A stretch of DNA of 58,133 nucleotides from Cyanobacteria bacterium RU_5_0 (GTDB taxonomy: Bacteria > Cyanobacteriota > Cyanobacteriia > Elainellales > Elainellaceae): the NCBI GenBank assembly GCA_012033255.1, contig JAAUSF010000015.1, positions 1 through 58,133 on the forward strand. The letters are read 5' to 3'. The notes beneath the pieces were generated by a model. It did not search any database and was not told where the DNA came from. It worked only from the letters and a program-made list of their open reading frames with translations. The first letter of the stretch is position 1, and every line of letters begins with the position of its first letter. Made by a program: the position numbers and the translations under genes. Of the stretch, positions 46,890 through 54,993 are shown one piece after another.

Positions 46890-46976
46890 GTCTAACGGTG
46901 AAGTTGTGCGGCGGCAGACAACCTTGAACTCCCACAGATAACCTCCATTCCGTCCGCACCAACGCATTGTTCGACT
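46890..46976 (-). repeat. attC-like site 5 (integron cassette recombination site)
   Basis: On the minus strand it begins GTCGAAC (R''-like) and ends GTTAGAC (R', GTTRRRY). Between them GCGTTGGTGCGGACGG and the complement of GAAGTTGTGCGGCGG form imperfect arms with unpaired bases, as in the folded bottom strand of attC. Length is 87 bp. It closes the vapBC cassette on the low-coordinate side. R'' differs at one base from the complement of R' of site 4. Confidence 0.55.
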
Positions 46977-47047
46977 GCCGCAACCACTTGCAGGACGCTG
47001 ATGCTAAAATTCTTACATATTTCTTACTGCTTGTGACACTGAATCTA

Positions 47048-47311
47048 ATGGAACTAACCCGTTTGTCGAGTAAAGGACAAGTTATCATTCCAAAAGCCTT
47101 ACGTGCTGCCCATCACTGGGAAGCAGGTCAAGAACTTATTGCTATCGATGTCGGCGATGGTATTCTTCTAAAACCCAAGAAACCTTTTCCAGAAACGACC
47201 TTAGCGCAGGTTGCAGGATGTTTGAAATACAGAGGAAACCCGAAGAGTTTAGATGAGCTAGAAGATGCGATTCGCCTGGGGGTGATGGAGCAGTGGCATG
47301 ATCGCAGTTGA
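47048..47311 (+). CDS. vapB: VapB-type antitoxin (AbrB/MazE fold)
   Basis: The ATG at 47048 gives 87 residues starting MELTRLSSKGQVIIPKALRA, the swapped-hairpin SpoVT/AbrB DNA-binding motif. The C-terminal part should wrap and inhibit the toxin. It overlaps the downstream vapC by 14 bases. The open frame upstream to 46967 runs through the attC-like site and is not needed. The pair reads opposite to the attC sites around it. Confidence 0.85.
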   Translation: MELTRLSSKGQVIIPKALRAAHHWEAGQELIAIDVGDGILLKPKKPFPETTLAQVAGCLKYRGNPKSLDELEDAIRLGVMEQWHDRS

Positions 47312-47690
47312 TACAAATATTATTGTGCGCCTTTTAACCCAAGATGATGAACAGCAATACAACAAAAGCCTCAAGCTATTTCAAGAACAAGACATATTTA
47401 TCCCAGACACAGTCATCCTAGAAACTGAATGGGTATTACGTTTTGCCTACCACTTTAAACCCAATGAAATTTGTAATGCATTTAAAAACCTCCTAGGTTT
47501 GCCTAATATCCAGCTTACAAATGGAAGTTTGATGTCACAAGTTCTGCAATGGCATGAGAATGGTATGGATTTTGCCGATGCGCTTCATTTAGCACAAAGT
47601 CAAAACTGTTCTGCAATATACACATTTGATACTAAGTTCATAAACAGAGCCGAAGGGCTGACTGAGTGTAAAGTTCAGCAACCCTGTTGA
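47298..47690 (+). CDS. vapC: VapC-type PIN-domain toxin
   Basis: The 130-residue PIN ribonuclease has the acidic residues in place: Asp5 in VDTNIIVRLL, Glu near 43 in ILETEWVL, Asp near 93 and 96 in GMDFADALHLA, and Asp near 113 in IYTFDTKF. VapC toxins cleave tRNA or rRNA when freed from VapB. The start codon lies inside the vapB end, giving translational coupling. Together they form the only cassette content that reads on the plus strand. Confidence 0.88.
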   Translation: MIAVDTNIIVRLLTQDDEQQYNKSLKLFQEQDIFIPDTVILETEWVLRFAYHFKPNEICNAFKNLLGLPNIQLTNGSLMSQVLQWHENGMDFADALHLAQSQNCSAIYTFDTKFINRAEGLTECKVQQPC

Positions 47691-47800
47691 ATATCCTGAT
47701 GATTACCTCTCAAATTTACCTTAGCTGTAGATTCGCATTTACTTGGGTTTTGTGTTCTACCAGTAACCCTCCAACTACGCCCCTACCAATAGCTCAGGCA

Positions 47801-47860
47801 GTCTAACGCCTGAATTAAGCTGACCCGCGAAGCGGGTTCGGCTTGAATGAATTGTTAGGC
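47801..47860 (-). repeat. attC site 4 (classical 60-bp integron attC)
   Basis: On the minus strand the site starts GCCTAAC (R''), continues AATTCATTCAAGCCGA, has a GCTTCGC-type central loop flanked by complementary GGG/CCC, and returns through CAGCTTAATTCAGGC to GTTAGAC (R'). Length is exactly 60 bp. Both halves pair almost throughout. It closely resembles the short attC of aadA-type cassettes. It follows the VOC gene stop by 25 bases, the normal gene-attC order. Confidence 0.85.
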
Positions 47861-47885
47861 CGCTGCTGCACAGGCTTGAATGCAG

Positions 47886-48230
47886 CTAGAGCTGCCATAA
47901 ACCGTGATCATTGCCGCCCTGGATATAAATGGCGAATGTTCCGTGACCGGGTATCTTCATAGGCGGATGGGCGACCTCACCACCTGCCTGCACCGCAGCG
48001 GCGACGGCTGCCTCAATGTCCTTCACCAGCCAATAAGGCCGAATCACCGGCTCCTCAGTCTCACGCAAGGGTGCACGTACCCCTACCAACCCGCCGCCCA
48101 CCAACGCAGCGGTTCGTGCGTTGCCGAGTCCAGCGTCAGGTTCGCCGAACTGCAACCCGTTTGCTGATGCGTATGCGGCGCACACTGCATCTACTTCCTT
48201 AGTCACGATTTCGAGATATTGGATCTGCAT
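47886..48230 (-). CDS. VOC/glyoxalase-fold protein (cassette gene)
   Basis: The ATG at 48230, behind GAGG, gives 114 residues starting MQIQYLEIVTKEVDAVCAAY; the longer frame from 48284 begins inside an attC-like site. The sequence has the beta-alpha-beta-beta-beta pattern of a VOC half (WLVKDIEAAVAAAVQAGGEV, then FAIYIQGGNDHGLWQL). GC-rich, Ala-rich codon use differs from the neighbouring cyanobacterial genes and suggests transfer. Substrate unknown; VOC proteins range from resistance to isomerase functions. Confidence 0.8.
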   Translation of the reverse strand: MQIQYLEIVTKEVDAVCAAYASANGLQFGEPDAGLGNARTAALVGGGLVGVRAPLRETEEPVIRPYWLVKDIEAAVAAAVQAGGEVAHPPMKIPGHGTFAIYIQGGNDHGLWQL

Positions 48231-48271
48231 GGTTGCTTTAACCTCTGATTGCCGAGTCACGTCATGATGCG

Positions 48272-48307
48272 GCGTAACGCCCAAGCTCAGCCGCGTACTT
48301 GTTGGGT
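48272..48307 (-). repeat. attC-like site 3 (shortened)
   Basis: On the minus strand it reads ACCCAACAAGT... and ends GGCTGAGCTTGGGCGTTACGC-type sequence, i.e. a good right half (L', R' GTTACGC) but an almost absent left arm. At 36 bp it is below the usual minimum. It sits 12 bases after the GFA stop, where an attC is expected, so it is probably an attC that lost its middle. Confidence 0.45.
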
Positions 48308-48319
48308 CGATACACTGGA

Positions 48320-48736
48320 CTACCAGCTAACCATTTCGTCAGTGCCACCGAAGCTCGCCGGCAAGCCCTTGAAATGCGGCAAGTCATCTTGTACGGGCAT
48401 GGCTGCGTGCTGGCAGTGAACATGAAAATCTGGCTTGAAGATTCCGGTTGGTAACAGATAGCCGCTGACTCCACGAAACCCCATGCCGGGCGGCTCTCCG
48501 AAAAGGATTGTTCCGCATATGGAGCACCGGGTGCGCGGAAGAGTTTTGTACGTCCATGTCGTTGGATTGCCCTCAATAACCGTGACGGTATCCGATGGAT
48601 AAAGCGCGAGCGGAACGTATGCTCCACCCGTGACTGCCTGGCAGTCGGCGCAGTGACAGTAGAACTGAGCGACAGGCTTGCTACTGATTTGAAGCTTAAC
48701 TGCTCCGCACCGGCATTCAACACTTGTTGCTTCCAT
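48320..48736 (-). CDS. GFA/CENP-V family protein (cassette gene)
   Basis: The ATG at 48736 is preceded 7 bases upstream by AGGAG, giving 138 residues. Zinc-binding cysteines of the Gfa domain are in order: VECRCGAVKLQ, FYCHCADCQAVTGG and RTRCSICGTILFGE. The prototype is glutathione-dependent formaldehyde-activating enzyme, but most members have unknown substrates. Base composition is richer in G+C than surrounding core genes. GFA proteins are frequent integron cassette cargo. Confidence 0.85.
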   Translation of the reverse strand: MEATSVECRCGAVKLQISSKPVAQFYCHCADCQAVTGGAYVPLALYPSDTVTVIEGNPTTWTYKTLPRTRCSICGTILFGEPPGMGFRGVSGYLLPTGIFKPDFHVHCQHAAMPVQDDLPHFKGLPASFGGTDEMVSW

Positions 48737-48783
48737 GACATTTCTCCTGTGGATAAAACGCCATCGACACATTTCTTCTTGCA

Positions 48784-48870
48784 GTCTAACGGTTCTGGTC
48801 AGCGGCTGTCACTAACTTTTGCCACAACACCGATCACCTTTGTCAGTCCGCTCCAACAGATTTGTTCTAC
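48784..48870 (-). repeat. attC-like site 2
   Basis: On the minus strand it starts GTAGAAC (R'') nine bases after the toxin stop and ends GTTAGAC (R'). TCTGTTGGAGCGGACTGAC and the complement of TCTGGTCAGCGGCTGTC are imperfect arms with one or two unpaired bases. Length 87 bp. R'' is the exact complement of the R' (GTTCTAC) of site 1, as expected for the two ends of one cassette. Confidence 0.7.
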
Positions 48871-48879
48871 TGCTGGCGC

Positions 48880-49143
48880 TTATGAGTAAAATTGCTCGTA
48901 CTCGTCATGATCACCGATCCAAAACCACGTCACTGTGTCACCTTCCAAGACTCCAAGAGCACGATGGCTTTGTGTCACTCGCACAGACCAAATTCCCTCC
49001 TCGCTATTGATGCACTTGAAATGCAACGATGGATGAAATGGGTTCTCTGCCCACAGTCGGTATGCTTTTCGCGCCCCTGCCCTCACGGAACTGCTTAATT
49101 CTCGATATCTCGACCAAAAAGATGGTAGCGTTGCAGACTTCAT
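48880..49143 (-). CDS. RelE/ParE-type toxin (cassette gene)
   Basis: 87 residues with the RelE/ParE/HigB fold signature HPSLHFKCIN ... WSVRVTQSHRALG ... WFWIGDHDEYEQF. The basic residues of the putative catalytic surface (Arg/His in VTQSHRAL and GDHDEY) are present. It overlaps the antitoxin gene by 4 bases. Family members usually cleave ribosome-bound mRNA; ParE members poison gyrase. The exact target cannot be told. Confidence 0.82.
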   Translation of the reverse strand: MKSATLPSFWSRYRELSSSVRAGARKAYRLWAENPFHPSLHFKCINSEEGIWSVRVTQSHRALGVLEGDTVTWFWIGDHDEYEQFYS

Positions 49144-49370
49144 AGTTGCTCATAGTCCATCGGCACTGATTGCCCCGCTGCAATTTCTTGCTTCGCTTTC
49201 CGGGCTGCCGCGACTAGATTACCCTGTGTTCGTTGGAATGAGGTATCCCAACGCTTTTCATCTTCTAAATCCGCAATGTAGTCTCGGATGTGTTCTACAA
49301 CTTTTTCCTGCAACTCATCGGGCAAGGATTCGACCATCTTCACGATCGTGGCGATAGCAGCAGAAGACAT
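49140..49370 (-). CDS. Antitoxin partner of the RelE/ParE-type toxin
   Basis: 76 residues, starting MSSAAIATIVKMVESLPDEL. Helical and acidic in the middle (HIRDYIADLEDEKRWD), like the small DUF2281/RelB-like antitoxins found before such toxins. The ATGA overlap with the toxin means coupled translation. The 160 bases upstream, before attC site 1, should hold the operon's own promoter. Confidence 0.75.
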   Translation of the reverse strand: MSSAAIATIVKMVESLPDELQEKVVEHIRDYIADLEDEKRWDTSFQRTQGNLVAAARKAKQEIAAGQSVPMDYEQL

Positions 49371-49528
49371 GGATTTCTCAAGAATAATGGTTTGCTACCT
49401 CTATTTTACAATCTGGCATTCACCAGACATGACAAAGCTAGACCACGATCCCATTTCTCTAGTTCTGGTTCAATACTTGATGTCAAACAACTTGGACTCA
49501 AAGGCTACCAAAACCCTTGAACGAAGCA

Positions 49529-49614
49529 GTAGAACGTTCCGGCTGAGCGGCTGTAAGTAACTTCTGCATCTCTCCGAGATCTCCCTTCAGTCCGCTCCAG
49601 CCGGGTTGTTATGC
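49529..49614 (-). repeat. attC-like site 1
   Basis: On the minus strand it starts GCATAAC (R''), overlapping the stop codon of the ParA-like gene, and ends GTTCTAC. The arms CCGGCTGGAGCGGACTG and (complement) CCGGCTGAGCGGCTG pair fully except for two extra bases in the left arm, exactly the extrahelical-base pattern that marks the recombined strand of attC. Length 86 bp. Confidence 0.75.
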
Positions 49615-50616
49615 CGCTACTACTGTCATTTCATTAATTAACGAAACTACTGGATCAAAAACAGCTCCACTTTCAGCCGCACTGCTTATGTGTGCTCCGC
49701 GCAAACCATCTGCTGATATGCATTTATACACAGGTTTCCTGGCTCTCATCGCGTAAGGGATAAGACTATGGAGGTTTGGAATCATACCAAGATTGTAGTT
49801 ACCATCACGAGGAATAGTAACTTGATCAAGAGACAGTAATCGGTCAACAATATTTTCACGAACAGATCGCTCGACACGATTGCCGAATATCTGCCATCCT
49901 TGCGTCATGCCAGCGGCATTATTGCGTATATTGTGCTGTTGCACTACGTAGCCGAGAAATTTAGGTCGTCCTTGAGGTATGGGCAAATCATCACTAGACC
50001 AGGCATTGTTGCATTGATCCCACTCTCTTCTCCACGTTTCAAGCTTACTGCCCAAGTTTTCCGTTCCACGGATCGAAAATAAATCAGGTGAAATTGGAAC
50101 AATCACTTGATCTGTTCCACCGAGAACAGCACGATTCAAAGCACCAAGGTTTGGACCTAAATCAATCAAGATAATATTAGCGTTCACCTTCTCTGCCGTA
50201 TTTTTAATGGCACGGAAAATTGCTGATTGGGCACGAAGTGATGCTTCACTTCCACCCTTTGCACTGTTCCAAGTATCACCAAGACGATCTTCAAAATCAC
50301 TCAACAAGAGATCACCCGGCAGTAGAAATAGCGCGTCATTCAACTTCACGGGAGCACGATCGCGGACATCCCCGGTTGTTCGCGCAACTGGCTCAATTAA
50401 ACGGTAAATACTGTTTCCACCATTTCTCGCACCTTCAGTCCAAGCTCGTTCAATAGATCTATCATCCAAAGCATAGGCTGTAAGATTACACTGGCTATCG
50501 CAATCTACCATCAAAACCTTCTAATTCTGCTCTGCCAATCGATGTGCGACATGAAATAGAAATGTTGTCTTACCAACTCCGCCTTTATTATTAAAAATAC
50601 TAATCGAGGTAGAGAT
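49609..50616 (-). pseudogene. ParA-like ATPase with nonsense mutation
   Basis: The open part (49609-50514) encodes 301 residues with VDCDSQ, ILIDLGPNLGALNR (Walker B region) and VIVPISPD. The same frame continues upstream as ISIFNNKGGVGKTTFLFHVA (deviant Walker A) but is cut by TAG at 50521-50523, four residues before VLMVDCD's start, a one-base change from AAG (Lys). No ATG/GTG/TTG precedes the Walker motif before the next stop at 50617. It thus lacks both a start and continuity. The stop codon overlaps attC site 1. It was probably a partition/regulatory ATPase cargo gene. Confidence 0.75.
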
Positions 50617-50673
50617 CTATTCGCAGATTTTCTGTAAACTCTTAGCTAAATGCGTAGAGAAACGATTCAATCA

Positions 50674-52020
50674 ATGAAACGAATTATTTGTGGTGCGATC
50701 GCTCTCCTATCATTTCCGTTAATTTTCACGAGTCCTGCTCGTTCGCAATCGAGTGAGGCAGAATTACGCGAACTCTACCAGCTTTGCTCTCAGTTTCCAT
50801 TTAATTCTCGGTGTGAAGGCTACGAAATTCCGATACCGCTAGATAACCGCTCTGGAGCAAGGACAAACTGTTCACTGGAAGTCAATAATCCGGCGGAGAC
50901 TGAACGCTGCAAAATCGTAATCAGTGACGGACAACTCATTGCTTACGTTGAAGTGGGTGAACCCATTGCTCCTCTCGACAATCAGCGGGGAACCGAAGAA
51001 ATTAGTATTCCTTTGAGCGACATTTTTGCGTTTGAAATGCGAATTTGGGCACGAAGAGTAGACGCAGGAGTAGTACTCATCGGAGGGTCACTCTACTCTC
51101 AGCAAGATGAAGACTATGCAGGACTGGAGCGAGTTTACGATCCGGCAACTGACGCAAATGAACTCGCTGCTCCTGCAAACGACAGAGATTTTACAGAGAT
51201 TGCCATTAGCTACATTGTTTCATCCAACGCTGAGTCTGACAATCGCAGCAATGTTTTGAAGATTGTATCTTCTGAAGAATTCGGCTTTTATCTAAAAGAA
51301 CAAATTACACCTACTCCACCAGCCTCAGGAATTTTAGTCGCATCGCAGGCACCCGATACGGCAAGTTCTGCTCCGAGCGGTGATTTGATTCAACAATTGC
51401 TAGACACAAAAATCTGCGTTCGGTGTGATCTGAGCAATGCCGATCTGAGTGACTCTGATCTAGAAAATGCCAATTTGGAAGGGGCAAACCTACAGGGGGC
51501 AAATTTGTCAGAAGCGAACTTGGAGGGGAGTTATCTGGTGGGTGCGAACTTGGCTAACGCAACCCTTACCCAGGCGAACTTAAGTAAAACGTGGCTAGCT
51601 TTAGCATCCCTACCAACGGCCAATTTAGAAGAAGCTGACCTGCACGCAGCTAGTTTGTATGGTACAAATTTTCAAGGCAGCAATTTGAAAAATGCCAAAA
51701 TCAGCGGCACTAGCATGGAGCAAGCTAATTTTCAGGAAGCCCGTTTGGAAGGGGCAGACTTGAGCGATATTACTACCGTCCGAACTTTCATTCCCTTTTT
51801 AGGCATCCAACGCTACAAGTTTTTCACGAGTCTGCGTGGTTCAAACTTCCGCAATGCAAACTTACAAAACGCCAATTTAGAAGATGCTCGGATTGATAAC
51901 GCGGATTTAACTGGCGCAAATCTGACCGAAGCTGACTTGAGCGATGTCGATTTGTCGAACGCTATTTTGTGCAATACGACACTGCCCGATGGCTCTCTTT
52001 CCCAGCAAGGTTGCCCCTGA
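50674..52020 (+). CDS. Secreted pentapeptide repeat protein
   Basis: From the ATG at 50674 (another at 50650) the product has 448 residues with a signal peptide (MKRIICGAIALLSFPLIF, cut after SPARSQS). Residues ~30-215 form a Cys-containing domain with no assignment. From about residue 245 to the end run A(D/N)L.. pentapeptides, interrupted by a loop (TTVRTFIPFLGIQRYKFFTS near 365). The last residues, ILCNTTLPDGS, mirror ILSNTTMPDGT at the end of the 37809 protein, so the two share a conserved terminal cap. Confidence 0.87.
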   Translation: MKRIICGAIALLSFPLIFTSPARSQSSEAELRELYQLCSQFPFNSRCEGYEIPIPLDNRSGARTNCSLEVNNPAETERCKIVISDGQLIAYVEVGEPIAPLDNQRGTEEISIPLSDIFAFEMRIWARRVDAGVVLIGGSLYSQQDEDYAGLERVYDPATDANELAAPANDRDFTEIAISYIVSSNAESDNRSNVLKIVSSEEFGFYLKEQITPTPPASGILVASQAPDTASSAPSGDLIQQLLDTKICVRCDLSNADLSDSDLENANLEGANLQGANLSEANLEGSYLVGANLANATLTQANLSKTWLALASLPTANLEEADLHAASLYGTNFQGSNLKNAKISGTSMEQANFQEARLEGADLSDITTVRTFIPFLGIQRYKFFTSLRGSNFRNANLQNANLEDARIDNADLTGANLTEADLSDVDLSNAILCNTTLPDGSLSQQGCP

Positions 52021-52473
52021 TAAGGATAAGTTCGCCTTCAGCATTCCCGTAGTGGGGCGCTCCTCGTAGGGTAAGTAATGCGTTACATGGATCGCCCTCA
52101 TGCACGTGTGAATCAGACGATCATGAATCCTGATGCTCCTGAGTTTGATACAAAACTGATTGCCAGTATTCATCGACAGATAAACCTTCATTTGCACTCA
52201 GGTTGAAGTGTACGATCGAACCACTCTAGGAATGGTCTTGAAGTGAAATAATCTGGATATTTTTCACCCGATGAATGCAATGATCAATAACCCCTGAATC
52301 AACAAACGTTCGGATCACTCATCCTTAGCCTCAACTCCACCTCTGCGTTCGTCACATTGCTTCGCTGCCAGTCTGATAAGACACTACCTTCAATTATGGT
52401 AGCTTAATGGCAAAGGACGATCGCCTCAAATCACGATCGCCCTTCTTTCACACCCTGCTTTCTGGCACCCTAT
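52021..52473. other. Intergenic region after the pentapeptide gene
   Basis: 453 bases. One small frame (52078-52206) is listed separately. Near the ppsA end ACGATCG occurs twice (52418 and 52433) but no standard terminator is clear. Confidence 0.45.
52078..52206 (+). CDS. Possible 42-residue small protein
   Basis: An ATG-to-TGA frame reading MRYMDRPHARVNQTIMNPDA and ending in HRQINLHLHSG. AGGG lies about 9 bases upstream. The composition looks protein-like but no family is recognised, and the opposite strand is also open, so support is weak. Confidence 0.25.
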   Translation: MRYMDRPHARVNQTIMNPDAPEFDTKLIASIHRQINLHLHSG

Positions 52474-54993
52474 CTAGTGAGCCAACGATTCTTCGGTCTT
52501 CGCCACTTCTAGCAGCGTTTTCAGCATAGAATCCGGGTTGAGGCTGATCGAGTCAATGCCTAACTCGACCAGGAATGTAGCGAATTCTGGGTAATCGCTA
52601 GGAGCCTGACCGCAGATGCCGACTTTGCGACCATATTGCTTTGCCGTTTCGATCACCTTGCGAATTTTGCGCTTGACGGCTTCGTTGCGTTCATCAAACA
52701 GATGGGCAACCAAAGCAGAATCGCGATCGAGTCCTAGGGTCAACTGAGTCAGGTCATTGGAGCCGATCGAGAATCCGTCAAATATTTCACAGAATTCATC
52801 TGCCAGTTCAACGTTGCTCGGCAATTCGCACATAACATACACTTGCAAGCCGTTCTCACCTCGGACTAGCCCATGTTTCGCCATTTCTGCCAGAACTCGG
52901 CGACCTTCTTCAGGGGTGCGGCAGAAAGGAATCATCGGAATCAGGTTCGTCAAGCCCATGTCTTCACGGACGCGGCGATGTGCCTCACATTCCAGCCCAT
53001 ATGCCTCTGAATACTTCGGATCGTAATAGCGAGATGCTCCCCGCCAGCCCATCATTGGGTTTTCTTCATCAGGTTCAAACTGTTTACCGCCGATCAGGCT
53101 GGCATATTCGTTGCTCTTGAAGTCAGACATTCTCACGATCACGGGTTTGGGGTAGAAGGCGGCTGCTAGCATGGCGATACCGCGTGTCATTCTGTCTACA
53201 AAATAATCCGCCTTGTTCTCATACATGAACGTGAGTTTGGAGATATCCCACTTAGCGGCTTTGTCTTTCAGTGCGTCGAAGTGCATCAGTGCCAGGGGAT
53301 GAATCTTAATGTGGTTCGCAATGATGAACTCCGATCGCGCTAACCCAACCCCATCACAAGGAATGGAAGACAGCCCGAAGGCTTCCTGCGGATTGCCGAC
53401 ATTCATCAGGATTTTGGTACGGGTTTGGGGCAGGTTTTCTAGCTGCACTTCATCAATGTCATAGCGCAAAATTCCCTCATAGACTTGTCCCTCTTCGCCT
53501 TCTGCACAGGAAACCGTGATTTCTTGACCGTCTCTCAGGGTGTCTACCCCTTCTCCACAACCGACGATCGCCGGAAGTCCCAACTCCCGCGCAATGATGG
53601 CGGCGTGACAGGTGCGTCCACCGTGCTTAGTGACAACAGCACTGGCTTTCTTCATGATCGGTTCCCAGTCAGGGTCAGTCTTATCTGTCACCAAAACTTC
53701 ACCTTCCTGGAAGGATTCCAGCTTACTGACATCCGTGATCACGCGGATGGCTCCTTGACCGATCAAATCGCCCACTGCCCGACCCGTCATCAACACTTCG
53801 CTCCTTTCTAACAGTCGATATTGTCGGAGGATAGAAGCCGACTTGCGAGACTGCACGGTTTCAGGGCGGGCTTGGACGATGAACAACTGCCCAGTAGCGC
53901 CATCTTTTGCCCATTCAACATCCATCGGCGTGTAGTGACCGTGGATCTCAGAGTAGTGATCTTCGATGATGCAGACCCAACGTGCCAAGGTGAGAATTTC
54001 ATCATCGCTGAGCGCATATTTCTGGCGATCGCCCACTGGCACCGGCACATTTTTCGTCAGTCGCCCACCGCCCACATCGTAGACCATCTTGATTTCTTTG
54101 CTGCCGAGCCGCTTATCAAGAATTGGCTTGAATCCTTGTTTGAGAGTCGGTTTGAACACCAAATATTCATCGGGGTTGACGGCTCCCTGCACCACGTTTT
54201 CACCCAAACCGTAAGCAGCCGTGATCAGGGCAGAATTTTTGAATCCTGTTTCGGTGTCGATCGAGAACATCACACCCGCCGCTGCAAGGTCAGATCGCAC
54301 CATCTTTTGCACCCCGACCGACAGCGCCACATCAAAATGATCGAAGCCTTTAGTTGCTCGGTAGGAGATCGCACGATCGGTAAACAAAGACGCAAAGCAG
54401 CGATGGCAGGCATCCAGGACAGGTTTGATGCCATAGACATTCAGGTAGGTTTCCTGTTGACCTGCAAAACTAGCATCTGGCAAATCTTCGGCAGTGGCAC
54501 TAGATCGCACAGCTACATCTACACCGCAGTTGTAGTCTCGGTAGGCTTGCAGTTCCTCAGGATTGAGCCGATCGCAAAGAGCATCCCCGTTCGCTTCATA
54601 GCGTTCACACAGCTTGGCATACGCTTCGATGATTGCCGACTCCAGTTCAGGCGGGAAGGGGGTGTGCAGAATCATGGCACGAGCCTGTCTACCGCGCTCT
54701 TGTAGGTTGCTGACATTGTCAACATCCAAGTCCGAAAACAGTTCCCGTAGGCGATCGTCCAATCCGGCTCTTTGCATGAAGTATTGGAATGCGTGAGCCG
54801 TTGTAGCGAAGCCGGTTGGCACATTCACGCCCTTAGAGGTCAATTGCCGAATCATCTCTCCGAGGGAAGCATTTTTGCCTCCTACTAGCGGAATATCGAC
54901 AATCCCAACTTCCTCAAACCAGAGGATGAGCGCCTTCTCACGAGCATCTTTTGTTAGACCAAGGTTATCTTCGGACTTTTTGGCAGTATACAT
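52474..54993 (-). CDS. ppsA: Phosphoenolpyruvate synthase
   Basis: 839 residues. The N-terminal ATP-grasp domain starts with VGGKNASLGEMIRQL and RSSATAEDLPDASFAGQQET; the swivelling phosphohistidine domain has GGRTCHAAIIARELGLPAIV (catalytic His near 464); the C-terminal PEP-binding barrel has the GVGLARSEF, MSDFKSNEY and GSNDLTQLTLG motifs and the catalytic Cys in GICGQAPSD. The enzyme converts pyruvate, ATP and water to PEP, AMP and phosphate, for gluconeogenesis. Length matches bacterial PpsA rather than PPDK. A 670-base leader region precedes it. Confidence 0.95.
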   Translation of the reverse strand: MYTAKKSEDNLGLTKDAREKALILWFEEVGIVDIPLVGGKNASLGEMIRQLTSKGVNVPTGFATTAHAFQYFMQRAGLDDRLRELFSDLDVDNVSNLQERGRQARAMILHTPFPPELESAIIEAYAKLCERYEANGDALCDRLNPEELQAYRDYNCGVDVAVRSSATAEDLPDASFAGQQETYLNVYGIKPVLDACHRCFASLFTDRAISYRATKGFDHFDVALSVGVQKMVRSDLAAAGVMFSIDTETGFKNSALITAAYGLGENVVQGAVNPDEYLVFKPTLKQGFKPILDKRLGSKEIKMVYDVGGGRLTKNVPVPVGDRQKYALSDDEILTLARWVCIIEDHYSEIHGHYTPMDVEWAKDGATGQLFIVQARPETVQSRKSASILRQYRLLERSEVLMTGRAVGDLIGQGAIRVITDVSKLESFQEGEVLVTDKTDPDWEPIMKKASAVVTKHGGRTCHAAIIARELGLPAIVGCGEGVDTLRDGQEITVSCAEGEEGQVYEGILRYDIDEVQLENLPQTRTKILMNVGNPQEAFGLSSIPCDGVGLARSEFIIANHIKIHPLALMHFDALKDKAAKWDISKLTFMYENKADYFVDRMTRGIAMLAAAFYPKPVIVRMSDFKSNEYASLIGGKQFEPDEENPMMGWRGASRYYDPKYSEAYGLECEAHRRVREDMGLTNLIPMIPFCRTPEEGRRVLAEMAKHGLVRGENGLQVYVMCELPSNVELADEFCEIFDGFSIGSNDLTQLTLGLDRDSALVAHLFDERNEAVKRKIRKVIETAKQYGRKVGICGQAPSDYPEFATFLVELGIDSISLNPDSMLKTLLEVAKTEESLAH

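Noticed and set aside
46855..47088. 77-codon minus-strand frame
   Set aside because: Covers attC-like site 5 and the start of vapB; protein-like features absent.
46890..50616. Integron integrase inside the cassette region
   Set aside because: No tyrosine recombinase frame is present on either strand in the window.
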